A stretch of 64,000 bases of DNA, taken from positions 1-64,000 of the forward strand of contig JANNRJ010000017.1 in NCBI GenBank assembly GCA_031401235.1, written 5' to 3'. The DNA is from UBA3006 sp031401235. Lineage in GTDB: Bacteria; Actinomycetota; Acidimicrobiia; Acidimicrobiales; Ilumatobacteraceae. Below are positions 24,088 through 32,049 of the stretch, piece after piece; position 1 is the first letter of the stretch; each line of letters begins with the position of its first letter. The notes beneath the pieces are model-generated. The model was not told where the DNA came from. It made no database searches and saw only the letters and a list, made by a program, of their open reading frames with translations. Made by a program: the position numbers and the translations under genes.

Positions 24088-25303
24088 GACGCACCTCCAC
24101 CGATCGGGCATGTGCTTCGAGCCCTTCAGCCCTGGCGATTGTGGCGATTGTCGGCACAAGTTCACGTAAGCCCTGCGCAGATAATTCCTGTACGGAGATG
24201 ACTTTGACAAAGTCCGCCGCTGATAATCCGCCACGCACACGAGCCTGGCCCGAGGTTGGCAAAACATGGTTGGTGCCACTTGCGTAATCTCCGGCTGCTT
24301 CCGGACTGAATTGCCCGAGAAACACCGATCCGGCATTGGTGATGCCGCCAAGCCATGATGCGTCGTGCAACACCAAATGTTCAGGAGCGAGTGAATCGGA
24401 AAATTCGAGCGCCTGTGAGATTGTCTCGCACAGCACGATCGCACCGTTGTTGTCTATCGATGCACGGGCAGTTGGTGCTGTCGACAGATCAGTCAGTTGT
24501 GTCTCGATCTCGGCTTGTACCGCAGTTGCTAGCGATGCAGATGTGGTGAGCAAGATTGCTGAGGCATCCACATCGTGTTCTGATTGAGCGAGCATGTCGG
24601 CAGCAATCCATACCGGATTTCCATCTTCGGCAATGATCATGACCTCCGATGGACCGGCAATGAAGTCGATCGCACATTCACCAGCGATCAGTTTCTTTGC
24701 GGCTGCGACATAGACATTCCCAGGCCCGACAATGCGCTCCACACGCGGTACCGTCACGGTGCCGAAGGCGAATGCGGCAATGGCCTGGGCTCCCCCCATA
24801 CAGAAGAACTTGCTCACGCCCAACTTGACCGCAGTGCCGAGAATTTCTGCACTTGGTCGCGGGCATGCGACGCACGTCATTGGCACCCCCGCAACTTGTG
24901 CCGGGATGATCGTCATCAACAGCGTGGACGGCAGTGGATAACGACTTGCTGGAACATAAGCCCCCATCGATGCGATGGGGCGAACAACCTGACCAAGGCG
25001 ACGACCAGCACTGAATTCGAACATCGCTTCATGTGGAAGTTGCATCTGTGCAAATTGGCGAATGTTGTGTGCCGCATGTTCGATGGCTTGCTCAAATTCA
25101 GGTGCGAGTTCCCCCGTTGGCTGAATCTGGATGGAGTCGCCGTCGAAGCCGTCGAACTTTCGCGCGTAGTCGAGCAATGCGGCATCACCGCGGCGACGCA
25201 CATCGGCAATGATTGGTGCCACCACCGCTTCGGCATCACTTAGCAGTCGTGTCTTGCGAGCACGCACCACACCCGCTTGAGAAATAGGCAAGATCCGAAT
25301 CAT
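24077..25303 (-). CDS. hisD: histidinol dehydrogenase
   Basis: Last two oxidation steps of histidine synthesis; Zn enzyme. 408 residues from the ATG at 25303, which overlaps the hisG stop by one base (TGATG); a GTG one codon earlier is possible. Signatures: VVRPIASMGAYVPASRYPLP-like loop near 108, GGAQAIAAFAFGT near 172, RIVGPGNVYVAAAKKL near 192, DFIAGPSEVMIIA near 215, AQSEHDVDASAIL (Zn His) near 245, and NHVLPTSG near 350. Confidence 0.97.
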   Translation of the reverse strand: MIRILPISQAGVVRARKTRLLSDAEAVVAPIIADVRRRGDAALLDYARKFDGFDGDSIQIQPTGELAPEFEQAIEHAAHNIRQFAQMQLPHEAMFEFSAGRRLGQVVRPIASMGAYVPASRYPLPSTLLMTIIPAQVAGVPMTCVACPRPSAEILGTAVKLGVSKFFCMGGAQAIAAFAFGTVTVPRVERIVGPGNVYVAAAKKLIAGECAIDFIAGPSEVMIIAEDGNPVWIAADMLAQSEHDVDASAILLTTSASLATAVQAEIETQLTDLSTAPTARASIDNNGAIVLCETISQALEFSDSLAPEHLVLHDASWLGGITNAGSVFLGQFSPEAAGDYASGTNHVLPTSGQARVRGGLSAADFVKVISVQELSAQGLRELVPTIATIARAEGLEAHARSVEVRRDR

Positions 25304-26187
25304 CACATGACGATCTTGTTAAGCGGATATTCAACAATGCCACTCGCCCCAGCCGCCTTCAGCCGAGGGATAATGGTCCGAACCGTAGCTTCATCCAAAA
25401 TCGTGTTCAGTGCCAGCCAATTCTCATCAGTGAGATCGGAGATGGTCGGTTTCTTGAGCGCCGGCAAGACTGCAACAACTGCTTGCAGATTCCGTTTTTC
25501 GACATTGAGCATTAGACCTACTTTGCCCATCGCGTTGATCGCACCTTCTAGCAGCATCTTGATATCCAGTAATTGATTGCGCTTGGCCTCGTCTTTCCAT
25601 GCATCGACATTGGCAATGAAGACGGTGTTGGATTCGATCACCGTATCGACGATGCGCAGGTTGTTGGCACGAAGCGATGAACCTGTCTCGGTGACCTCAA
25701 CGATGGCATCGGCAAGTACAGGGGGTTTCACCTCGGTGGCTCCCCAACTGAATTCCACTTTGGCTCGCACATTATTGGCCGCAAGATAGCGGTTTGTTGT
25801 TTGAACCAGTTCGGTGGCAATGATCTTTCCTTCTAAATCACGCACCGACTGCACTGGTGATGATTCAGGAACTGCCAGCACCCACCGGACTCGACCAAAA
25901 CTCTGTTTGGCATACACCAGATCGGCAACGTTGTGCACGGTGGCACCACTTTCGGCGATCCAATCCTGGCCGGTGAGACCGGCATCCAGCACTCCGTCTT
26001 CGACATAGCGTGCCATTTCCTGGGCTCGAATGAGCATGCATTCAATGTTTGGGTCATCAATGGCCGGGAAATACGATCGCTCGCTTACCGTGATTTGGAA
26101 CCCTGCCCGGCGAAATAGATCAATCGTGGCACTTTCCAGACTCCCCTTTGGGATTCCAAGTTTCAAGATTCCTGATTTCGGTGTCAT
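25303..26187 (-). CDS. hisG: ATP phosphoribosyltransferase, long form
   Basis: Committed first step of histidine synthesis, feedback-inhibited by histidine. The ATG at 26187 has GGAG six bases upstream, giving 294 residues; an ATG at 26208, overlapping the hisI stop as ATGA, would add seven. KLGIPKGSLESATIDLFRRAG starts the catalytic domain in two parts near residue 9. The PRPP loop region is EVTETGSSLRANNLRIVD near 165. A C-terminal regulatory domain of about 75 residues makes it the hexameric HisG(L) type that needs no HisZ. Confidence 0.95.
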   Translation of the reverse strand: MTPKSGILKLGIPKGSLESATIDLFRRAGFQITVSERSYFPAIDDPNIECMLIRAQEMARYVEDGVLDAGLTGQDWIAESGATVHNVADLVYAKQSFGRVRWVLAVPESSPVQSVRDLEGKIIATELVQTTNRYLAANNVRAKVEFSWGATEVKPPVLADAIVEVTETGSSLRANNLRIVDTVIESNTVFIANVDAWKDEAKRNQLLDIKMLLEGAINAMGKVGLMLNVEKRNLQAVVAVLPALKKPTISDLTDENWLALNTILDEATVRTIIPRLKAAGASGIVEYPLNKIVM

Positions 26188-26204
26188 TGTGTTCTCCAAG
26201 CGCA

Positions 26205-26609
26205 TCATTTGTTGTATACGTCATCTGGTTGAAATGTTTGAGTTTCGGTTACTTCCCACTCGTCGTTTCGTAATTGGCGCACGAAACAACTTTCGTAACC
26301 CTCGTGGCATACGCCGGGACCAAGAGCATCTACGGAAATGAGCAGAGCATCGCGATCACAATCAGTGTTGATCCCGCGTACGGCAAGACGATGACCAGAC
26401 GACTCGCCTTTGAGCCACAGGGTGCCGCGTGATCGGCTATAAAACACAACGAATCCGGTTTCGATTGTCTTGGTGACGGCTTCCTGATTCATAAAGCCGA
26501 CCATGAGCACACGCTTGGTGCTTGCATCTTGGATAACGACGGCGATGAGACCGCTGAGTTTTGTGAAATCGAGTGATAACACTGACTTTGGTGAGATCGT
26601 ATCTGTCAT
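26205..26609 (-). CDS. hisI: phosphoribosyl-AMP cyclohydrolase
   Basis: 134 residues from the ATG at 26609 (GAGG nine bases upstream); a GTG or ATG further upstream at 26624 is less likely. Opens the purine ring of PR-AMP. VLMVGFMNQEAV, FYSRSRGTLWLKGESSGH, the Asp-rich DCDRDALLI and the Zn-site GPGVCHEGYESCFVR are all present. There is no C-terminal HisE pyrophosphatase domain, and no separate hisE is found in the window. First structural gene of the his operon, behind the attenuator. Confidence 0.95.
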   Translation of the reverse strand: MTDTISPKSVLSLDFTKLSGLIAVVIQDASTKRVLMVGFMNQEAVTKTIETGFVVFYSRSRGTLWLKGESSGHRLAVRGINTDCDRDALLISVDALGPGVCHEGYESCFVRQLRNDEWEVTETQTFQPDDVYNK

Positions 26610-26653
26610 TATTTGAATCCTCATTTAGTCTGAAATACGGACCCTGAAAAACG

Positions 26654-26680
26654 AAAAACCCGCCGGTGAAACCGACGGGC
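26654..26680 (-). terminator. intrinsic terminator of the his attenuator
   Basis: On the minus strand CCCGTCGG, a 5-base loop (TTTCA) and CCGGCGGG form an 8-bp stem with one G-T pair (plus-strand arms 26672-26679 and 26659-26666). It is followed by TTTTTCGTTTTT. It stands between the leader peptide and hisI. Confidence 0.85.
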
Positions 26681-26706
26681 TCTGAATCGGAAAGAAAATG
26701 GGTGCG

Positions 26707-26772
26707 TTACACGGGAGCCCTGCGTGTCACGTGATGAACGTGATGGTGGGCTACATGATGTATTGCGAACAT
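26707..26772 (-). CDS. hisL: his operon leader peptide
   Basis: 21-codon frame MFAIHHVAHHHVHH followed by VTRRAPV and TAA. Seven of 21 residues are histidine, at positions 5, 6, 9, 10, 11, 13 and 14. It ends 26 bases before the terminator stem and about 100 bases before hisI. No strong ribosome site is visible. The His run directly in front of a his operon, with overlapping alternative hairpins, makes this an attenuation leader. Confidence 0.85.
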   Translation of the reverse strand: MFAIHHVAHHHVHHVTRRAPV

Positions 26773-26889
26773 GCTCGTCACGCTAGTGGGCAGCACGTCG
26801 ATGTACAACTCCAACCCCTAGCCCATAATTTGGATTTGGCGAGTTCGTCGGGGTTCGACGGGCAACTCCGTCTGGCCTCAGCGAGAGCA

Positions 26890-28095
26890 TCACAAAAGTG
26901 TTGCCGGCAGCGAACGCATTTCCAGGTGAAGGTCGCTCCCGGTATACGGGTTAGCCAGCGCAACTTCTTCGTTGAGTTCAACACCTAACCCCGGTTCAGT
27001 TGACGGAATGACATAGCCATTTTCGAACTGAATTGGTTTTTTCAAGATCTTGGCGTGAAATCCGCCCCAATCTTGGATGCTCTCCAGGATTAAAAAGTTT
27101 GGCGAACAAGTGCTTAGTTGAATGTTGGCTGCGCCGACGACAGGACCACTATACAAATGCGGCGCGATCTGAGCGTGAAAAGTTTCAGCAATTGAAGCAA
27201 TCTTTTTCCCTTCCAGGATTCCGCCGCAGCGTCCGAGATTTAACTGAATGATTGACGCTCCGCCCGCTTGCAAAAGTCGGGAGAACTCGTATTTAGTGAC
27301 TAGGCGCTCACCTGCGGCAATGGGAATACTTGTTCCGCGTGCGACCCGCGCCATTTCTTCGGGGCTATCTGGTGGAACTGGCTCTTCGAACCACATCGGA
27401 TCGTAAGTTTCGAGTTGTTTGGCCATACGCAATGCGCCCGAGGCTGTGAACTGACCATGGGTACCAAACAAAATGTCGGCACGCGTTCCAACTGCTTCAC
27501 GAATCGCGCGCACCATCTTTTCCGCCCGATCCAATGCTTCCAACGATGGCTGGCGGCCGTCATACACCGAATACGGACCGGCCGGATCGAGTTTCACTGC
27601 TGTGAACCCACGCTCGACTTCACGCACTGCGCATTCGGCGGCTGTGTCGGGATCAGAATACACCGGATCATCAGAGTGAGCGTCTCGATTATGCGGCGGA
27701 TATAAATATGTATAAGCGCGCAATTTTTCGTGGACTCGGCCGCCCAGCAATTCATACACCGGCTTCTGGGTTTCCTTGCCGATGATGTCCCACATCGCCA
27801 TTTCCAGGCCACTCACTACTCCACTCGTGGTGAGATCGGGTCGCAATGAAAATCCACGACCATAAACATTGCGCCACATATGCTCTATATGAAATGGATC
27901 GGTGCCGATCACATGTCGCGCCGCCACTTCCTGAGCCATCTTGGCAACCAGATGAGGTGAATAAGTGGCGGTATAAATTTCGCCAAGACCAGTGATTCCG
28001 CTATCGGTTGTTAGTTTGACAAAAATGAAGTAGCGGCCACCAATACGAGGTGGTGGATTACCGACAACAAAGGTTGCAATGTCGACAATTTTCAT
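26890..28095 (-). CDS. enolase-superfamily enzyme, MR/MLE group
   Basis: 401 residues from the ATG at 28095. N-terminal capping domain (about 1-120) and a barrel with AVKLDPAG near 188, WFEEPVPPD near 250 (metal Glu), AAGERLVTKYEFSRLLQAGG near 280 (metal Glu), and IAPHLYSGPVVGAANIQLS near 330 (catalytic His). Where sugar-acid dehydratases have DxHG as metal ligand and acid, this protein reads GTHG near 234. I recall this GTHGQF form from the anhydrogalactonate cycloisomerase-like subgroup. Likely acts on a sugar acid or lactone. Last gene of a five-gene catabolic operon. Confidence 0.8.
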   Translation of the reverse strand: MKIVDIATFVVGNPPPRIGGRYFIFVKLTTDSGITGLGEIYTATYSPHLVAKMAQEVAARHVIGTDPFHIEHMWRNVYGRGFSLRPDLTTSGVVSGLEMAMWDIIGKETQKPVYELLGGRVHEKLRAYTYLYPPHNRDAHSDDPVYSDPDTAAECAVREVERGFTAVKLDPAGPYSVYDGRQPSLEALDRAEKMVRAIREAVGTRADILFGTHGQFTASGALRMAKQLETYDPMWFEEPVPPDSPEEMARVARGTSIPIAAGERLVTKYEFSRLLQAGGASIIQLNLGRCGGILEGKKIASIAETFHAQIAPHLYSGPVVGAANIQLSTCSPNFLILESIQDWGGFHAKILKKPIQFENGYVIPSTEPGLGVELNEEVALANPYTGSDLHLEMRSLPATLL

Positions 28096-28111
28096 GTTGG
28101 TTTCTTCAAAC

Positions 28112-29191
28112 TCAGAATACGATGACGTTGCGCAAGGCTTCGCCACGCTTCACTGCAGCGATCGCTTCATTGATTTCTTCAATCGGATAGGTCTTCGTCA
28201 CCAACTCATCTAGTTTGACTCGACCTTGTTCATAAAGCGCAACCAAGTTGGGGATGTCTACTTGGATCCGCGACGACCCCATCTTGGATCCGAGAATGTT
28301 TTGACTGGACACCGCCATTGCCCCGGGATCGATCTCTGACATGACTCCATTTGCAGGAATTCCCACGAGCACCGCGGTGCCCCCTCTGGCAAGCAACTCG
28401 TATGACTGATCAAATGCAGATTTCACCCCAACGGTGACAAATACATAGTCGGCACCTCGACCATCAGTAATTTCGCGCACCCGGGCTTTCACATTTTCGG
28501 TTTTTGAATTTACACCATGTGTTGCTCCAAAGGATTTTGCCGCTTCGAGTTTGCTATCGGCGATATCTACGGCGATAATCGTCTGAGCCCCACTAATTCG
28601 AGCGCCTTGAATCGCATTTAGTCCGACTCCGCCTGTACCAATCACCACAACATGACTGCCTGGCGGCACCTTGGCGGTATTGGTGACTGCTCCAAAACCA
28701 GTGATGACTCCGCATGCCAGCAACGCCGCACTGACCATTGGTACCGAATCGGGAACAGCAACAATTTGCGATTCGTGGACCACTACATATTCGGCAAAAC
28801 CACCGGTGCGCAGACTCTGCACAATTGGCTTACCATTTGAATCTGCGAGTGGTGTCTTGGCATCAAGTGCAAAAATAGTGTCGCATGAAACTGGGTTGCC
28901 CCTACTGCATTCACGGCAATGACCACATGAACGGATCAAAGTCACGACGACATGGTCACCAACTTTGACATTGGTTACGCCGCTTCCCAATGCTTCTACG
29001 ACACCAGCGCATTCATGTCCGTAAACGGCCGGCAAATCCCCACCCCATGCGCCGTCGGCGTACAAAATGTCGCTATGGCAAATCGCCACAGCTTCGATCT
29101 TTACCCGCACTTCGCCTGGACCAGCATCGGCCAAACTGACTTCTTCGATGACAAGTGGCTTTCCGAACTCGCGACACACCGCGGCTTTCAT
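28112..29191 (-). CDS. zinc-dependent alcohol dehydrogenase
   Basis: 359 residues, medium-chain zinc ADH of the class III-like group. Catalytic zinc ligands are C38 (AICHSD), H60 and E61 (GHECAG) and a later Cys in LLACGVITGFG. The structural zinc lobe is CGHCRECSRGNPVSC near 92-106. The NAD loop is GTGGVGLNAIQGA near 185. Sits between the oxygenase gene (4-base overlap) and the enolase-superfamily gene. Probably oxidises an alcohol or aldehyde intermediate of the same pathway; a formaldehyde or thiol-adduct substrate is possible for this group. Confidence 0.88.
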   Translation of the reverse strand: MKAAVCREFGKPLVIEEVSLADAGPGEVRVKIEAVAICHSDILYADGAWGGDLPAVYGHECAGVVEALGSGVTNVKVGDHVVVTLIRSCGHCRECSRGNPVSCDTIFALDAKTPLADSNGKPIVQSLRTGGFAEYVVVHESQIVAVPDSVPMVSAALLACGVITGFGAVTNTAKVPPGSHVVVIGTGGVGLNAIQGARISGAQTIIAVDIADSKLEAAKSFGATHGVNSKTENVKARVREITDGRGADYVFVTVGVKSAFDQSYELLARGGTAVLVGIPANGVMSEIDPGAMAVSSQNILGSKMGSSRIQVDIPNLVALYEQGRVKLDELVTKTYPIEEINEAIAAVKRGEALRNVIVF

Positions 29192-30345
29192 TTAACTTCA
29201 CGCTCCAATACAGCTAGACGGCCAAGTAATTCATCTCGCTCGATATAACAAGACTGTAAATGTCGTGCGCCACCCTCAGTGAACCCAGTTCGACCATGCA
29301 TCACTCTGCGATTATCGACCATATACATGTCACCTGCGTTCATTTTGATTTGGATTCGATACTTCGGATTTTCTCGCATCGCCCCAAAGGTTGAGTATGC
29401 ATCATAGAACGCCTCCATCTTGTCCGCCGGCATGAGAAATGGTTGTACCGAGTGATTCGAGAAGCGAACATAGCGAACCTCGCCGTCGGCATCAAGTTCG
29501 ATCACGGGACCGTCATTTTCAATTTCTATATCCGCGTCGCGGAAGTGAAAGTGCAGTGAGGTGGTCGCCAACAAGTCGAACTTGCTCGGGTGCTCAGTGC
29601 GCAGATCATCGGCCACCTTGAACCCATCGACAAGAGTTGCCTCGCCGCCAACCGAATCGCAGACTAAGAAGTGCTGTAATTGCACGGTCGGAGTCGGGTC
29701 GCGATATGCCTCGTCGGTATGCAGAGCGAGCGGAAGGCTTGTGTAAGCCAACGAATTGGCGTCGGCTATCGATATCACATCGAATACTTTGCCCCAATGA
29801 GTTGTTCGTACTTCACCGAATGAATTTCCCAATTCCAAAACAGTTCCAGGAATAGTTGGAACTTCGGTGAGTATGGCTAAGCCATACTCACAAAAACCGC
29901 GCAACCATTGAACACGGCCGATCGTGTCTCCGAGCACGGTTTGGTAACTGGCTCGCGGCACATCACTGGCAAAAGTTCCGTCCCACAAAACTGATTTGCT
30001 TCGGTTCCGACGGCGGCCACTTGAATAATCATACTTTTCAAGCCAATGCGCGGAAAAAGTACTTATATGACCGTCGGGCCAAGTGAGTTGAAGATCCCCG
30101 CCGGATGTGACGTCAGCCGAGACCGGTGCAATATCGAGTGCGATTGCCGAAGTCTCGTTGACTCGATGATTTGTTTGCGGATGACGCAGTTGGGGACAAT
30201 TGTCGCGGAGCCATAAGTAATGAAACGTGCTTGAATGACCATCGTTCCAGCAAATACTTAGTGAACGAGTTCCCAATTCAAGTGAAGCCAATTGCCCAAT
30301 CAATAAAGACTCCTTAGTTTCGAAAATTGGAAGATTCGCTGTCAA
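29188..30345 (-). CDS. gamma-butyrobetaine hydroxylase-like 2-oxoglutarate oxygenase
   Basis: 385 residues. The N-terminal DUF971-type zinc domain (about 20-105) shows WLRDNCPQLRHP with the usual Cys/His ligands. The double-stranded beta helix has the Fe(II) triad H209, D211 (HTDEAY) and H350 (RVMHGR), and R361 for 2-oxoglutarate. This two-domain layout is that of butyrobetaine and trimethyllysine hydroxylases and of TmpA. Substrates are often trimethylammonium compounds, but the cage residues cannot be assigned by eye. Start overlaps the upstream aldolase-fold gene by 32 bases. Confidence 0.85.
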   Translation of the reverse strand: MTANLPIFETKESLLIGQLASLELGTRSLSICWNDGHSSTFHYLWLRDNCPQLRHPQTNHRVNETSAIALDIAPVSADVTSGGDLQLTWPDGHISTFSAHWLEKYDYSSGRRRNRSKSVLWDGTFASDVPRASYQTVLGDTIGRVQWLRGFCEYGLAILTEVPTIPGTVLELGNSFGEVRTTHWGKVFDVISIADANSLAYTSLPLALHTDEAYRDPTPTVQLQHFLVCDSVGGEATLVDGFKVADDLRTEHPSKFDLLATTSLHFHFRDADIEIENDGPVIELDADGEVRYVRFSNHSVQPFLMPADKMEAFYDAYSTFGAMRENPKYRIQIKMNAGDMYMVDNRRVMHGRTGFTEGGARHLQSCYIERDELLGRLAVLEREVK

Positions 30346-31045
30346 GAATTTCCATCAGCGAGTTGAAATGCAATTCTGCCACCTGTGGATACTCCTGCCA
30401 TTGTTTGCAAGCGAGTGAAGCAATTTCGTCAGGAATTAGTGCAAGCTCTCGACCGGTCGACAGCGCAATTACCTGCAGTTGAGCAGCCTTCTCGAGATAG
30501 TAAAGCTCGTCGAATGCTTGAGCAACTGAGGCGGCGATCACGATGACTCCATGATTGCCGAGGAATAAAACGCTTTTGTCGTCGCCCAGCAATGATGCCA
30601 CTCGCTCTCCCTCGGTGGCATCGAGTGCCATGCCAGAGTAATGACGGTCATAGGCAATTCGATCGTAGAAACGACAGGCATTTTGATCCAACATGAGAAA
30701 TTCAAATTCAAGCAAACAAGCAAGTGCAGTTGCATACGGCATGTGGGTGTGCAAAATACATCGGGCCCGCGGAACATTACGATGTAGGTCGCCGTGCAGA
30801 ATCCAGGCGGTGGGATCGACATCGCGCATTAACGAATCAACATTCGGGCGCACCGCATTAACCACAACTAGATCGCTGGCCCGAATTTGTGAAAATGAAC
30901 GACCTCGTGGATTAATTAGAAAATCTTGGCTATTACCTGAGACCGCGACGCTGAAATGATTTGCCGTGGCTTCGTGATAGTCAAGTCGAGCCGCCCACCT
31001 GAAGGCCGCAGCTAGTTCCGCTCGCAACTTTCGATCATCTGTCAT
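30314..31045 (-). CDS. class II aldolase/adducin-fold protein
   Basis: 243 residues. Zinc ligands H99 and H101 (ILHTHMPY) and the GNHGVIV histidine near 163 are present. In L-fuculose-phosphate aldolase the acid/base Glu sits in a SSEW motif about 20 residues before the HTH; here that place reads PTAW (A80), so classical aldol cleavage is doubtful. Decarboxylases and non-catalytic adducin relatives share the fold. Second gene of the catabolic operon. Confidence 0.85.
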   Translation of the reverse strand: MTDDRKLRAELAAAFRWAARLDYHEATANHFSVAVSGNSQDFLINPRGRSFSQIRASDLVVVNAVRPNVDSLMRDVDPTAWILHGDLHRNVPRARCILHTHMPYATALACLLEFEFLMLDQNACRFYDRIAYDRHYSGMALDATEGERVASLLGDDKSVLFLGNHGVIVIAASVAQAFDELYYLEKAAQLQVIALSTGRELALIPDEIASLACKQWQEYPQVAELHFNSLMEILDSESSNFRN

Positions 31046-31066
31046 TCAAACCCAATTTATACCTGT

Positions 31067-31984
31067 CTATTGCAGTTCGGGCGGAAACCCCGAGGCACGA
31101 AGATCGGTTGCCAGTGCATCTTCAAGAAGTTTCACGACTTGTGATGACCACGCTTGACCACCGTATTGAGCGTGTGCTCGAAGAAACGCTTGGTAGGTCA
31201 TGGTTGCTAGATCGAGCGGTACTCCAAATGCTCGGCCGTACTCCATTGCGAATCCTAGATCCTTGAGGGCGAGATCCATGGTGAAGTTAATGTTGTAGCT
31301 CCCATTTAAAATTACTTGACTCTCAGTTTCATGAACGAAACTATTGCCCGACGAGTGTTTGATCGCTTCAAATGCCGTCGCCAAGTCAAGTCCGCCTCGC
31401 TTGGCCAGCATCAACGCTTCGCCCACTGCCACGAGATTGACGAATGCCAGCATGTTCGTAATCACCTTGATTAATGCCGCACTACCTAACTGGCCGATGT
31501 ACAACACCGGCGAACCCATAGCCGCTAATACATCGGCGTGAGATTTATACACATCTTCGTCTCCACCGACGAGAACTGTGATGTCGCCACTGGCTGCCTT
31601 GTGCACTCCTCCAGTTACAGGTGCTTCCAGCATGTTCACTCCATTGCTTTTGGCAATGGCTCCAAGGCGCAAAGTTTCGCTCTGATCGTTGGTGCTCATG
31701 TCCACCCATGTGCTCGGCAAGGTCCGCCTGGAAAGCGAAGAGATAACTCCGTCTGGACCATCAACAACGGCTTCGATGGCACTAGGTGATGGCAAACAAG
31801 TGAATACCGTGTCGGACTCTGCGGCGAGTTCTCTAATTGAGCTCGCCCACTTAGCCCCTACAGCGATCAATGGAATAGCGGCATCTTTGTTGAGGTCGTA
31901 CACCGTCACTTCATGGCCGCCACGAACCAAACTCCCCGCCAAATATTTTCCAATATGTCCTAATCCGATAAATCCACATCGCAT
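31067..31984 (-). CDS. 3-hydroxyisobutyrate dehydrogenase-family oxidoreductase
   Basis: 305 residues of the beta-hydroxyacid dehydrogenase family. N-terminal dinucleotide loop GFIGLGHIGKYLAGSLVRGG, substrate loop EAPVTGGVHKAASGDITVLVGG near 120 and the catalytic Lys in ALIKVITNMLAF near 170 are all present. Oxidises a beta-hydroxy acid to a semialdehyde or keto acid. First gene of the five-gene operon; the divergent Stf0 gene begins a short way upstream. In threonate pathways this family works with class II aldolase-fold decarboxylases, but the kinase expected there is absent. Confidence 0.87.
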   Translation of the reverse strand: MRCGFIGLGHIGKYLAGSLVRGGHEVTVYDLNKDAAIPLIAVGAKWASSIRELAAESDTVFTCLPSPSAIEAVVDGPDGVISSLSRRTLPSTWVDMSTNDQSETLRLGAIAKSNGVNMLEAPVTGGVHKAASGDITVLVGGDEDVYKSHADVLAAMGSPVLYIGQLGSAALIKVITNMLAFVNLVAVGEALMLAKRGGLDLATAFEAIKHSSGNSFVHETESQVILNGSYNINFTMDLALKDLGFAMEYGRAFGVPLDLATMTYQAFLRAHAQYGGQAWSSQVVKLLEDALATDLRASGFPPELQ

Positions 31985-32049
31985 GGTTCATGTATACCAA
32001 GAAGAGATGCCAGACTTTGCCCATGGCTACCTGGCCCAACAACCGAGAC

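Larger units (their letters stand above)
26654..26772 (-). promoter_or_regulatory. histidine operon transcription attenuator
   Basis: Leader of hisI-G-D-C-B-H-F-A containing the His-rich peptide, a protector hairpin and a terminator. The protector has arms at plus-strand 26723-26730 and 26706-26713 (GTGACACG and CGTGTAAC on the transcript, one mismatch). Its loop carries GGGCTC (26715-26720). GGGCTC is complementary to GAGCCC (26677-26682) in the upstream arm of the terminator. Stalling at His codons would open the protector, let GGGCTC pair with GAGCCC and block termination. This is the classical enteric logic; the pairing is read from sequence, the mechanism inferred. Confidence 0.8.

Noticed and set aside
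24584..25243. 219-codon open frame on the plus strand
   Set aside because: Antisense to hisD; composition reflects the complement of a real gene.
26773..26889. Promoter of the his operon
   Set aside because: Several TTG and TA-rich hexamers occur, but none has both elements at a convincing spacing, so no promoter is placed.
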